Origin: Bradyrhizobium zhengyangense
Lineage (GTDB): Bacteria > Pseudomonadota > Alphaproteobacteria > Rhizobiales > Xanthobacteraceae
Reading direction: 5' to 3'
Assembly (NCBI RefSeq): GCF_022012435.1
Contig: NZ_JAKLUA010000006.1
Span: forward strand, 1-64,000
DNA length: 64,000 bases
Below are positions 26,796 through 35,185 of the stretch, one piece after another. The position numbers were made by a program, and so were the translations under genes. The notes below the pieces were generated by a model. The model was not told where the DNA came from, ran no database searches, and was given only the letters and a program-made list of their open reading frames with translations. Each line of letters starts with the position of its first letter. Position 1 is the stretch's first letter.

Positions 26796-27581
26796 TCACC
26801 ACCACATGGCCTGACCGGGACCCTGGGTTGCGTCACGGTCGGGCACGTTGCGGTCGAGCGAACGGTCGAGTGACGTCAGCACACTTCGCTTGAAATTCTC
26901 GAACAGCGGCGAATTGCGGTCGCGCGGACGGGTCAGATTGATCTCGATCTGGTCGAACAGCCGACCGGGCCGCGGCCGCATCACCAGCACGCGATCGGCC
27001 AGCACGACGGCCTCGTCGACGTCATGTGTGACGAGGATCAAGGTCGGCCGCGTGTCGGCCCAGAGGTCGAGCAGATGATCCTGCAGGTCCCGACGGGTGA
27101 AGGCATCGAGCGCGGAGAACGGCTCGTCGAGCAGGAGCACTTCGGGTTGCGGCACCAGCGCACGCGCAATCGCGACCCGCTGCGCCTGTCCGCCCGAGAG
27201 CTCGCGCGGCCAGGCCTGCGCCTTGTCGGCGAGGCCAACGCGTGCCAGCGCTCGCGCCACCTTGTCGCGCCGCTCGGCCGCCGGCAACTCGGCGATACCG
27301 AAGCCGATATTGTCGGCAACGCTGAGCCAGGGCAGCAGCCGCGGCTCCTGAAAGATGATGCCGATCTTGGCGTGCGGCGAGGCGATCGCCTCGCTGTCGA
27401 GCGTCACCGTGCCGGAACTGGCGCGGTCAAGACCCGCGATGGCGCGGAGCAATGTGGATTTGCCGCAGCCGGAACCCCCGATGATTGCGATGATCTCGCC
27501 CTGCCTGATCTCGGCGGAAAAGCGCGCCAGCGCCTCGACGCCGTTGGGATAGGTCTTGCTGACCCGGTCGAGCGCCAGCAT
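26796..27581 (-). CDS. ABC importer ATPase, sulfonate/taurine/nitrate type (SsuB-like)
   Basis: A 261-residue ABC ATPase. Walker A is GGSGCGKST, the signature LSGGQAQRVAIARAL, Walker B VLLLDEPFSALDAFT and the switch His in LVTHDVDEAV. The sequence groups with the SsuB/TauB/NrtD type (HVO family). The ATG at 27581 lies 4 bases after the permease stop, with GGGAG inside the permease gene, so translation is coupled. Together with the permease and binding-protein genes it forms an importer for aliphatic sulfonates or a similar small anion; the exact ligand is undecided. Confidence 0.92.
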   Translation of the reverse strand: MLALDRVSKTYPNGVEALARFSAEIRQGEIIAIIGGSGCGKSTLLRAIAGLDRASSGTVTLDSEAIASPHAKIGIIFQEPRLLPWLSVADNIGFGIAELPAAERRDKVARALARVGLADKAQAWPRELSGGQAQRVAIARALVPQPEVLLLDEPFSALDAFTRRDLQDHLLDLWADTRPTLILVTHDVDEAVVLADRVLVMRPRPGRLFDQIEINLTRPRDRNSPLFENFKRSVLTSLDRSLDRNVPDRDATQGPGQAMWW

Positions 27582-27585
27582 CGCC

Positions 27586-28431
27586 TCAAGCTCCCTTCGC
27601 GCGGCCGAAGGCGTCCTGCCAGCGCAGGAACGGTGCCGCGGCGACCTCGATCAGCCAGTCCGTCAGCTTGCCGAGAATGGCGAAGATCACGATGGCGGCG
27701 AGGATTTGCGCCGGCTTGCCGAGTTGCTGGCCGTCGAGCAGGAGATAGCCGAGGCCTTCGGAGGCGCCGATCAATTCGGCGGCGACCACGAACATCCAGC
27801 CGAGACCAAGGCCAACGCGCAAGGATACGACATAGGCCGGCAGCACGGCGGGCAGCAGGATGCGGCGGATCATCGCGAAGCCTGAGAGGCGGAAGGTGCG
27901 GCCGACCTCGACGATCTTGCGATCGACCGAGAGGATCGCGCCCATCACGCCGAGATAGACCGGGAAGAACACGCCGACCGCGATCAGCGCGATCTTCGAT
28001 GTCTCGAAAATGCCGAGCCAGAGGATGAACAGGGGCACCCAGGCGAGCGACGGGATCGCGCGCAACGCTTGTACAGTGGGATCAAGAAGCCGCCGCGCCA
28101 GCGACCAATAGCCCGAAATGGCGCCAAGCACCGTGCCAGCGACGACGCCGAAGGCGAAGCCGAGCCCGACCCGCCACAACGTCGCGGCGATGTGGCGGAG
28201 CAGCTCGCCGGAGCGGGCGAGATCAGCGATGGTGGCGAAGACGCGCGAGGGCGGCGGCACCAGGCGGCCATTGGACCAGCCGGACCAGACCACCAGCTCC
28301 CAGCCGAGCGCGAGGATCACCGGCAGCAGCAGCCCCAGCACCGGCCGCGCATGGCGCGACAACCGCGAGGCCGCGCCGGCGCTCTCGGCTGGTTCCGATG
28401 ATTGTTGCAGCACTGGTGCGTCGGAGATCAT
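27586..28431 (-). CDS. ABC importer permease (SsuC-like)
   Basis: A 281-residue inner-membrane permease with about six helices. The EAA loop that contacts the ATPase is visible around VDRKIVEVGRTFRLSGFAMI. LPAVLPAYVVSLRVGLGLGW is characteristic of the SsuC/TauC/NrtB group. It is the middle gene of the importer: the binding-protein gene is 130 bases upstream (with a palindromic repeat between) and the ATPase gene is 4 bases downstream. Confidence 0.92.
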   Translation of the reverse strand: MISDAPVLQQSSEPAESAGAASRLSRHARPVLGLLLPVILALGWELVVWSGWSNGRLVPPPSRVFATIADLARSGELLRHIAATLWRVGLGFAFGVVAGTVLGAISGYWSLARRLLDPTVQALRAIPSLAWVPLFILWLGIFETSKIALIAVGVFFPVYLGVMGAILSVDRKIVEVGRTFRLSGFAMIRRILLPAVLPAYVVSLRVGLGLGWMFVVAAELIGASEGLGYLLLDGQQLGKPAQILAAIVIFAILGKLTDWLIEVAAAPFLRWQDAFGRAKGA

Positions 28432-28491
28432 GGCCGGTAGGAAACGCGTCTGGCGAGGGATTGCAACATGACTCTTGCCGCGCTCTCCGCT

Positions 28492-28530
28492 GTCGTTCCC
28501 GGGGCGCGCGCGGCGCGAGCCCGGGACGAC
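28492..28530. repeat. REP-like palindrome (GTCATTCCGGGGCGCG family, copy 2)
   Basis: GTCGTTCCCGGGGCGCGC followed by GCGCGAGCCCGGGACGAC forms a near-perfect hairpin. It lies between the binding-protein gene and the permease gene of one ABC importer, a place where such palindromes often stabilise the upstream mRNA and so raise binding-protein levels. That role is inferred here. Confidence 0.75.
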
Positions 28531-28560
28531 GCAGTGTGTGTGGCGCCGCTCTGCCTCTTA

Positions 28561-29532
28561 CTAATTCGCCGGCAGCGGGACCTGGTCGTCGATCAGCGCA
28601 TCCAGCGTCGCCTTCACGTCGACCTTGGCATCGACGACGCCGGCCTGTTGCAGCGCGAGGCCGGCAGCGAGGATCGACTCGCGCTGGGGCGCGCCGATAC
28701 GGCTGTGGGTGAGCTCGGTGCGCTCCTTGAGCTGCTTGTCGACGACGGCCTCGGGCAGTTTTGTCACCGCAATGAAGGTCTTCTTCAGATCATCGTAGTT
28801 GGCGAGCGAATATTTCCGCGCCTCTTCGTAGGTTGCGAGCACGCGGCGGGCGGCGTCCGGATAGTCCTTCAAGAACTGCTCGCGCACATTGAGGATGCCC
28901 CAGGTGTTGGCGTCGGCCTTGCGATAGAACAGCTTCGCGCCCTCCTCGATCTCGGCCTGCGCCATCATCGGATCGAGACCGGCCCAGGCATCGACGTCGC
29001 CACGGATCAGCGCGGTCTTGCCGTCGGCATGCTGCAGCAGCACCGACGTGATGTCCTTCTCGGTGAGCCCCGCGCCCAGCAGCGCACGCACCAGGAAGAT
29101 GTGCGGATCGGTGCCGCGCGTCACCGCGACGCGCCTACCCTTGAGATCAGCGACATCAGCGATCTTGGAATCCTTGCCCGTGACAAGCGCGGTCCACTCA
29201 GGGCGTGAGTAGACGTAAATCGACTTGATCGGATTGCCGTTGATGCGCGCGACCAGCGCCGCCGAGCCGGCGGTCGAGCCGAAATCGATCGAGCCGGCGT
29301 TGAGGAATTCGAGCGCCTTGTTGGAGCCCGCCGACTGCACCCAGGTGATGGTGATGCCGTCCTTGGCGAACTCCTTCTCCAGGAGCCCCTTCTGCTTCAG
29401 GACCAGCGACACCGGATTGTAAGTCGCCCAGTCGATGCGGATTTCCTTCAGCGGATCGGCCGCCCGCGCCGCGGGAGCCATGGCGAGCGCAACGGCTCCC
29501 GCCAGCAGAATACGTCGTGTGATGTCAGCCAT
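28561..29532 (-). CDS. ABC importer substrate-binding protein (SsuA-like)
   Basis: A 323-residue periplasmic binding protein. A leader with twin arginines (ITRRILLAGAVALAM) ends ARAADP, so export may be through Tat or Sec. The mature part, beginning IRIDWATYNPVSLVLKQKG, shows the two-lobed NMT1/SsuA pattern, with GSTAGSAALVARINGNP as the ligand-loop region. A strong site, AGGAGG, precedes the ATG at 29532. The ligand is probably a sulfonate or related anion, by homology to SsuA; nitrate or taurine-type ligands remain possible. Confidence 0.92.
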   Translation of the reverse strand: MADITRRILLAGAVALAMAPAARAADPLKEIRIDWATYNPVSLVLKQKGLLEKEFAKDGITITWVQSAGSNKALEFLNAGSIDFGSTAGSAALVARINGNPIKSIYVYSRPEWTALVTGKDSKIADVADLKGRRVAVTRGTDPHIFLVRALLGAGLTEKDITSVLLQHADGKTALIRGDVDAWAGLDPMMAQAEIEEGAKLFYRKADANTWGILNVREQFLKDYPDAARRVLATYEEARKYSLANYDDLKKTFIAVTKLPEAVVDKQLKERTELTHSRIGAPQRESILAAGLALQQAGVVDAKVDVKATLDALIDDQVPLPAN

Positions 29533-29720
29533 GCCCAGCCTCCTCAAAAACTTCATTGTTTTTCAATGAGTTATGCCTAGAGCTCAACGAGAAAATCCCG
29601 CCCTTGAAAGCGCGTGGCCTGAGAACAATTTTGCTTCCAGCCGGCGATTTCCAGCATGGAACGACTATTGCTGGCGAATGGCTGATGACAGCGCCTGCCG
29701 CCTCTTATATCCGGTGAGAC

Positions 29721-32510
29721 ATGGATAGCGTTGCGACCGAGCATAAGCCACAGGTGGATGATCGTTTCGACACTGCGCGGATCACCGCCGCGGTCGATGC
29801 GCTTGCCGAGAAGCATCAGGGGCGTGAGGACACGTTCCGCACCGCAGTTGCTCAATTGCTCAAGGCGGAACTCATCGCCGCGCGGGCCGCCGCGCAGGCG
29901 ATCCTGCTGAAGGACCGCCACGGCCGCCGCTGCGCCGAGCGCTTGTGCCACGTGCAGGACGAGATCATCCGCATTCTCTACTCGGCCGCGACCCGCCATC
30001 TCTATCGTTCACCGATCCCGAGCGGCGCCGAACGCATGGCGGTGGTTGCGACCGGCGGCTACGGCCGCGGCCTGATGGCGCCCGAGTCCGACATCGATCT
30101 CTTGTTCATCCTCCCCTACAAGCAGACCGCCTGGGGCGAGCAGGTGGCTGAGGCCATTCTCTATTGCCTCTGGGATATGGGTCTGAAGGTCGGTCACGCC
30201 ACGCGCTCGGTCGACGAGTCGATCCGGCAGGCGCGTGGCGACATGACCATCCGCACCGCCATTCTGGAGACGCGCTTCCTCACCGGCGACCAGCCGCTCT
30301 ATGACGAGCTTGTCGCGCGCTTCGACAAGGAAGTGGTGCAGGGCACTGCCTCCGAATTCGTCACCGCCAAGCTCGCCGAGCGCGAAGAGCGCCATCGCCG
30401 CGGCGGCCAGTCGCGCTATCTGGTCGAGCCCAACGTCAAGGACGGCAAGGGCGCCTTGCGCGACCTGCACACGCTGTTCTGGATCGCCAAATACGTCTAT
30501 CGCGTCCGCGACACCGACGAGCTGGTCGAACGCGGCGTGTTCGACGCGCAGGAATATCGCAGCTTCCGCCGTTGCGCCGACTTCCTCTGGTCGGTGCGCT
30601 GCAATCTGCATTTCTACTGCGGGCGGCCGGAGGAGCGCCTGTCCTTCGACCTCCAGCGCGAGATCGCTGTCAGGCTCGGCTACACCTCGCATCCCGGCAT
30701 GCAGGACGTCGAGCGCTTCATGAAGCACTACTTCCTGGTCGCCAAGGAAGTCGGCAATCTCACCGCCATCCTCTGCGCCAAGCTCGAGGACCAGCAGGCC
30801 AAGCCCGCCCCGGTGCTGAGCCGGATGATGGCGCGGCTGCGCCCGACGCCAGCGAAGCGGCGCGTGCCCGAGAGCGACGATTTCATTGTCGACAACAACC
30901 GCATCAACGTCGCCGCGCCCGACGTTTTCAAGCACGATCCGGTCAATTTGATCCGCATCTTCCGCCTGGCGCAGAAGAACAACCTTGCCTTCCATCCGGA
31001 CGCGATGCGCGACGTGACGCGCTCGCTCGGCCTGATCAACGCGCAGATGCGCGAGAATCCCGAGGCCAACCGGCTGTTCATGGAGATTCTCACCTCCGAC
31101 AACGCCGAGATCGTGCTGCGGCGGATGAACGAAACAGGCGTGCTCGGCCACTTCATCCGCGCCTTCGGCAAGATCGTCTCGATGATGCAGTTCAACATGT
31201 ATCATCACTACACCGTGGACGAGCACCTGATCCGCTGCGTCGGCTTCCTCCAGGACATCGAGCGCGGCGGCATCGAGGAATTCACTCTCGCCAGCGATTT
31301 GATGCGCAAAATCCGTCCCGAGCACCGTGCGGTGATCTACATCACGACGCTGTTGCACGACATCGCCAAGGGTCGGCCGGAAGACCACTCCATCGCAGGG
31401 GCCAAGGTGGCGCGGCGGCTGTGCCCGCGGCTCGGCTTCAGCGCGTCCGACACCGAGCTCGTGGCCTGGTTGATCGAGGAACATCTGACGATGTCGACGG
31501 TCGCGCAGTCGCGCGATCTCTCCGACCGCAAGACCATCGAGAACTTCGCCGCCGTCGTGCAATCGGTCGAGCAGATGAAGCTCTTGACCATCCTGACCAC
31601 TGCCGACATTCGCGGCGTCGGTCCGGGCGTGTGGAACGGCTGGAAGGCGCAGCTATTGCGCTCGCTGTATTACGAGACCGAGCCGGTGCTGACCGGCGGC
31701 TTCTCGGAGGTCGACCGCGGCAAGCGCCTCACGGCCGCCTACGCCGAATTCCGTCACGCCTTCGCCGAATGGCCGGCCGACGAGCTGGACGCCTATGTCG
31801 GCCGGCACTATCCGGCCTACTGGCTCAAGGTCGAGCTGCCGCGAAAAATTCGCCACGCACGCTTCGTGCGATCGAGCGAACAGGCCGGCCACAAGCTCGC
31901 GATCAATGTCGGCTTCGACGAGGTGCGCGGCGTCACCGAACTCACGATCTTCGCCGCCGACCATCCCTGGCTGCTCTCGATCATCGCGGGCGCCTGTGCT
32001 TCGGCCGGCGCCAACATCGTCGACGCCCAGATCTACACCACGACCGACGGCCGCGCGCTCGACACCATCTCGATCTCGCGTGAATACGATCGTGACGAGG
32101 ACGAAGGCCGCAGAGCCACCCGCATCGGCGAGATGATCGAGGACGTGCTGGAAGGCAAGCTGCGCCTGCCCGAGGTGGTGGCGCGGCGCACCGTGCGCAG
32201 CAAGGCAAGGCCGTTCGTGATCGAGCCGGAAGTGACCATCAACAACCAATGGTCCGACCGCTACACCGTGATCGAGGTCTCCGGCCTCGACCGCCCCGGC
32301 CTGCTCTACGAGCTGACCACCGCGATCTCGAAGCTCAACCTCAACATCGCCTCGGCCCATGTCGCAACCTTCGGCGAGCGCGCCCGCGACGTGTTCTACG
32401 TCACCGATCTCCTCGGCGCGCAGATCAACGCGCCGACGCGGCAGTCCGCGATCAAGAGCGCGCTGACCCATGTGATGGCCGGCGACAAGGCGGTTCAGCC
32501 GGCGGCGTGA
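29721..32510 (+). CDS. glnD: [Protein-PII] uridylyltransferase/uridylyl-removing enzyme
   Basis: A 929-residue nitrogen sensor. The nucleotidyltransferase domain shows GGYGRGLMAPESDIDLLF (about 110-127), the HD domain TLLHDIAKGRPEDHS (about 540-555), and two C-terminal ACT domains (about 725-800 and 840-920) that bind glutamine. It uridylylates PII when nitrogen is scarce and removes UMP when glutamine is high. The length fits alphaproteobacterial GlnD. The 188-base upstream region, shared with the divergent binding-protein gene, would hold both promoters. A ribosome-site-like GGTGAG precedes the ATG. Confidence 0.96.
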   Translation: MDSVATEHKPQVDDRFDTARITAAVDALAEKHQGREDTFRTAVAQLLKAELIAARAAAQAILLKDRHGRRCAERLCHVQDEIIRILYSAATRHLYRSPIPSGAERMAVVATGGYGRGLMAPESDIDLLFILPYKQTAWGEQVAEAILYCLWDMGLKVGHATRSVDESIRQARGDMTIRTAILETRFLTGDQPLYDELVARFDKEVVQGTASEFVTAKLAEREERHRRGGQSRYLVEPNVKDGKGALRDLHTLFWIAKYVYRVRDTDELVERGVFDAQEYRSFRRCADFLWSVRCNLHFYCGRPEERLSFDLQREIAVRLGYTSHPGMQDVERFMKHYFLVAKEVGNLTAILCAKLEDQQAKPAPVLSRMMARLRPTPAKRRVPESDDFIVDNNRINVAAPDVFKHDPVNLIRIFRLAQKNNLAFHPDAMRDVTRSLGLINAQMRENPEANRLFMEILTSDNAEIVLRRMNETGVLGHFIRAFGKIVSMMQFNMYHHYTVDEHLIRCVGFLQDIERGGIEEFTLASDLMRKIRPEHRAVIYITTLLHDIAKGRPEDHSIAGAKVARRLCPRLGFSASDTELVAWLIEEHLTMSTVAQSRDLSDRKTIENFAAVVQSVEQMKLLTILTTADIRGVGPGVWNGWKAQLLRSLYYETEPVLTGGFSEVDRGKRLTAAYAEFRHAFAEWPADELDAYVGRHYPAYWLKVELPRKIRHARFVRSSEQAGHKLAINVGFDEVRGVTELTIFAADHPWLLSIIAGACASAGANIVDAQIYTTTDGRALDTISISREYDRDEDEGRRATRIGEMIEDVLEGKLRLPEVVARRTVRSKARPFVIEPEVTINNQWSDRYTVIEVSGLDRPGLLYELTTAISKLNLNIASAHVATFGERARDVFYVTDLLGAQINAPTRQSAIKSALTHVMAGDKAVQPAA

Positions 32511-32518
32511 TCTTCTTC

Positions 32519-32618
32519 CGTCATTCCGGGGCGATGCGCAGCATCGAACTATGGTGCGCAATTGCGCACCTGAGAATCTCGAAGTTCCGGGTTCGCCCTA
32601 TGGGCGCCCCGGAACGAC
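32519..32618. repeat. Composite REP-like repeat with an 18-bp perfect palindrome
   Basis: Bounded by CGTCATTCCGGGGCG and CGCCCCGGAACGACC (outer inverted ends), the element contains a GATGC/GCATC hairpin and the perfect palindrome GGTGCGCAATTGCGCACC at 32553-32570. The ends belong to the same family as 26165, 28492 and 46571, with an insert of about 60 bases. It lies between glnD and the convergent ogt gene. Confidence 0.75.
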
Positions 32619-32625
32619 CGAGGCT

Positions 32626-33156
32626 TCAAACCTCCACGCCCTCATGCCTGAGCAGCCACTTCTTCCGCTCCAGCCCGCCGCCGTATTTCACCAGCGAACC
32701 GTCCGCGCCGATCAGGCGGTGGCACGGCAGCACCACGCTGATCGGGTTGGAGCCGTTGGCATGGCCGACGGCGCGGATGGCCCTGGGCATGTCGATCCTT
32801 GCGGCCATCGCGCCATAGCTCATCGTCGTGCCTGCCGGGATTTGCGCCAGCGCGGTCCAGACCTTTTGCTGGAACGGCGTGCCGGCGATGCGCCATGCGA
32901 CACGCGAGAGCTGATCGAGATCGCCCTCGAAATATGCCGACAGCGCGGTCTTCATCGCCGTCGGCGCTAACTGATCGCAGAGCTCCACCGCGCCGTAATG
33001 CAGGCGCAACAACTCGCGCATCCGATGCTCGTAGTCGTCCCAATCGAGCGCGCGCAAATGGCCTTCGGCGTCGGTGACGAGCAGCGCGGTCCCGATCGGC
33101 GTCGCCAGCCGATCGAGGCCGAAGCGTTCAGGTATCCTGCTTGATCGCTCGGGCAT
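32626..33156 (-). CDS. ogt: Methylated-DNA--protein-cysteine methyltransferase
   Basis: A 176-residue suicide DNA-repair protein that transfers alkyl groups from O6-alkylguanine to itself. The acceptor is Cys145 in VVLPCHRLIG, and IPAGTTMSYGAMA and the following ARAIRAVGHANGSNP-like stretch carry the DNA-binding helix and the Asn hinge. I chose the ATG at 33156 because the conserved domain starts soon after; an in-frame TTG-type extension to 33180 is weaker. The Ogt/AdaB short type is indicated since no Ada N-terminal zinc domain is present. Confidence 0.93.
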   Translation of the reverse strand: MPERSSRIPERFGLDRLATPIGTALLVTDAEGHLRALDWDDYEHRMRELLRLHYGAVELCDQLAPTAMKTALSAYFEGDLDQLSRVAWRIAGTPFQQKVWTALAQIPAGTTMSYGAMAARIDMPRAIRAVGHANGSNPISVVLPCHRLIGADGSLVKYGGGLERKKWLLRHEGVEV

Positions 33157-33249
33157 GGCAGCACCATTGCATCGAAACACGGCATCGCACTTGCCATGCC
33201 GGCCGTGCTAACGTCCACCCGAAAGCTGACGCTTTTGGGGGAGCTCAAC

Positions 33250-33612
33250 TTGATTCTTGTCGCCAATGTCCTGGTGGCGCTGGTCGCCGCACTGCACGCC
33301 TATTTCCTGATCCTGGAAATGTTTCTCTGGGACAAGCCGCTCGGCTTGAAGACATTCCGCAACACGCCTGAGAAGGCCGAGATCACGAAAGTGCTGGCGG
33401 CCAATCAGGGGCTCTACAACGGCTTCCTCGTCGCCGGCCTGATCTGGGGGCTGCTGCATGGCAATCCGGCCTTCGCGTTCGAGATCAAGGTGTTCTTCCT
33501 GCTCTGCGTGATCGTGGCCGGCGCTTATGGCGCGGCCACCGTCAGCACGCGCATCCTGATCGTGCAGGCGCTGCCGGCCGCGATCGCGCTGGTTGCGTTG
33601 TTCCTGGCGTAA
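33250..33612 (+). CDS. DUF1304-family small membrane protein (TTG start)
   Basis: A 120-residue protein of the DUF1304 family: four hydrophobic helices, opening LILVANVLVALVAALHAYFL, with a conserved LNxGLYNGFLVAGL-type stretch (NQGLYNGFLVAGLIWG) and a charged loop (FRNTPEKAEITKVLAANQ). Function is unknown. An ATG at 33196 gives 138 residues, but the GGGGGAG just upstream of the TTG at 33250, and the family start immediately before VANVLVAL, favour the TTG. It overlaps nothing and is divergent from ogt. Confidence 0.75.
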   Translation: MILVANVLVALVAALHAYFLILEMFLWDKPLGLKTFRNTPEKAEITKVLAANQGLYNGFLVAGLIWGLLHGNPAFAFEIKVFFLLCVIVAGAYGAATVSTRILIVQALPAAIALVALFLA

Positions 33613-33781
33613 GACGCTGCCGGCGAAAGACTCTGGCCTAGCCTGAGACGCTTCAGCGCGACGCCGCGATCCTTGCGCGGCGTCCGCCGTTCCTCCACAC
33701 TCGCCAGCAGCGATGGCGACCGTTGCAAGCAACGGGAAAAGACCGTCGGCCGGAAAATTCCGTCAGGAGGAACAACCCAAC

Positions 33782-35008
33782 ATGAGCACTCGCAGAGCCT
33801 TGATAGCTGCCACGGCGGCGCTCGCCTTCGCGTTGTCCGCCAACCAGGCCCTCGCCCAGAAAAAATACGACACCGGCGCGAGCGACACCGAGATCAAGAT
33901 CGGCCAGACCGTGCCGTTCTCCGGCGCCTACTCCGTCTACGCCAATATCGGCAAGACCCAGGCGGCCTACTTCAAGATGATCAACGACCAGGGCGGCATC
34001 AACGGCCGCAAGATCAACCTGATCCAGTATGACGATGCCTATTCGCCACCGAAGACCGTCGAGCAGGTGCGCAAGCTCGTCGAAGGCGACGAAGTGCTGT
34101 TCACCTTCCAGATCATCGGCACGGCCGCCAACGCCGCCGTGCAAAAATATCTCAACGGCAAGAAGGTCCCGCAGCTGCTCGCCTCCACCGGGGCGGCGCG
34201 CTTCAACGATCCGCAGAACTATCCCTGGACCATCGCCTATAATCCCAACTACATCTCCGAAGGGCGGATCTACGCGAAATACATTCTCAAGGAACACCCG
34301 AACGCCAAGATCGGCGTGCTCTACCAGAACGACGACATGGGCCGCGACTATCTCGCCGGCCTCAAGAGCGGGCTCGGCGACAAGGCCGCCGGCATGATCG
34401 TCGGCGAGGTCTCCTACGAGGTCACCGACCCGACGGTGGACTCGCAGGTGGTGAAGCTGAAGTCGATGGGCGCCGATCTGTTCTATGACGCGTCCACGCC
34501 AAAGTTCGCGGCGCAGGCGATCAAGAAGCTTGCCGACCTCGGCTGGACGCCGGTGCACATCCTCGACATCAATGCGAGCCCGATCTCGGCGACATTGAAG
34601 CCGGCCGGCCTCGATATCTCCAAGGGCATCATCTCGACGCAGTACGGCAAGGAGCCCGGCGATCCCCAGTGGAAGGACGATCCCGGCGTGAAGGCCTTCT
34701 TCGCCTTCATGGACAAGTATTTTCCGGAGGGTGACAAGCTCAACACGGTCAATACCTACGGGTATTCGGTGGCCGAGCTGCTGGTGCAGGTCTTGAAGCA
34801 ATGCGGTGACGACCTGACGCGCGAGAACGTCATGAAGCAGGTCGCCAACATCAAGGATTTCACCCCGAGCTTCGCGCTACCCGGCATCAAGATCAACACC
34901 GGGCCGAACGACTACCGGGTCAACAAGCAGATGCAGATGATGAAGTTCAACGGCGAACGCTGGGAGCTGTTCGGACCCATCATCGAGGACTCGGGTCCGG
35001 CAGGTTAG
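33782..35008 (+). CDS. Branched-chain-type ABC substrate-binding protein, paralogue 1
   Basis: A 408-residue periplasmic binding protein of the Leu/Ile/Val (Peripla_BP_6) type. A leader ends ALAQKKY; the mature protein has the two-lobe pattern with IKIGQTVPFSGAYSVYANIGK and DGPHGGxxINGRKI-like loops (DQGGINGRKINLIQYDDAYS). GAGGAACAACC precedes the ATG. A second gene of identical length (408 residues) follows at 35186 with closely similar sequence throughout, including the ends MKFNGERWELFGPI. No livHMGF-type permease or ATPase genes are nearby, so these are orphan binding proteins, perhaps sharing a distant permease. The ligand is unknown. Confidence 0.92.
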   Translation: MSTRRALIAATAALAFALSANQALAQKKYDTGASDTEIKIGQTVPFSGAYSVYANIGKTQAAYFKMINDQGGINGRKINLIQYDDAYSPPKTVEQVRKLVEGDEVLFTFQIIGTAANAAVQKYLNGKKVPQLLASTGAARFNDPQNYPWTIAYNPNYISEGRIYAKYILKEHPNAKIGVLYQNDDMGRDYLAGLKSGLGDKAAGMIVGEVSYEVTDPTVDSQVVKLKSMGADLFYDASTPKFAAQAIKKLADLGWTPVHILDINASPISATLKPAGLDISKGIISTQYGKEPGDPQWKDDPGVKAFFAFMDKYFPEGDKLNTVNTYGYSVAELLVQVLKQCGDDLTRENVMKQVANIKDFTPSFALPGIKINTGPNDYRVNKQMQMMKFNGERWELFGPIIEDSGPAG

Positions 35009-35015
35009 TTAACGG

Positions 35016-35056
35016 CGTAGGGTGGTTTACGCCCCGCATGGCTAACCCACCCTACG
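35016..35056. repeat. Inverted repeat between the two binding-protein genes
   Basis: CGTAGGGTGG (35016-35025) pairs with CCACCCTACG (35047-35056) over 10 bp around a 21-base spacer with GGTTTACGCCCCGC. It starts 8 bases after the stop of the first binding-protein gene. The GTAGGGTGG core matches the ends of the 45933 and 56709 repeats, so it is probably a truncated relative of that family, or a terminator for the first gene. Confidence 0.6.
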
Positions 35057-35185
35057 AACTGCCAGCGCCCCCCGCCTTGCGTTGCAACAACGGTTCCTTC
35101 ACACTCGCGCCTAGCGATGGCGTCGGGTGCGCGGCAGTGCCGTCCGGCAAGACCATCTGCAAATAACAAACCGAGGAAATTGCGA

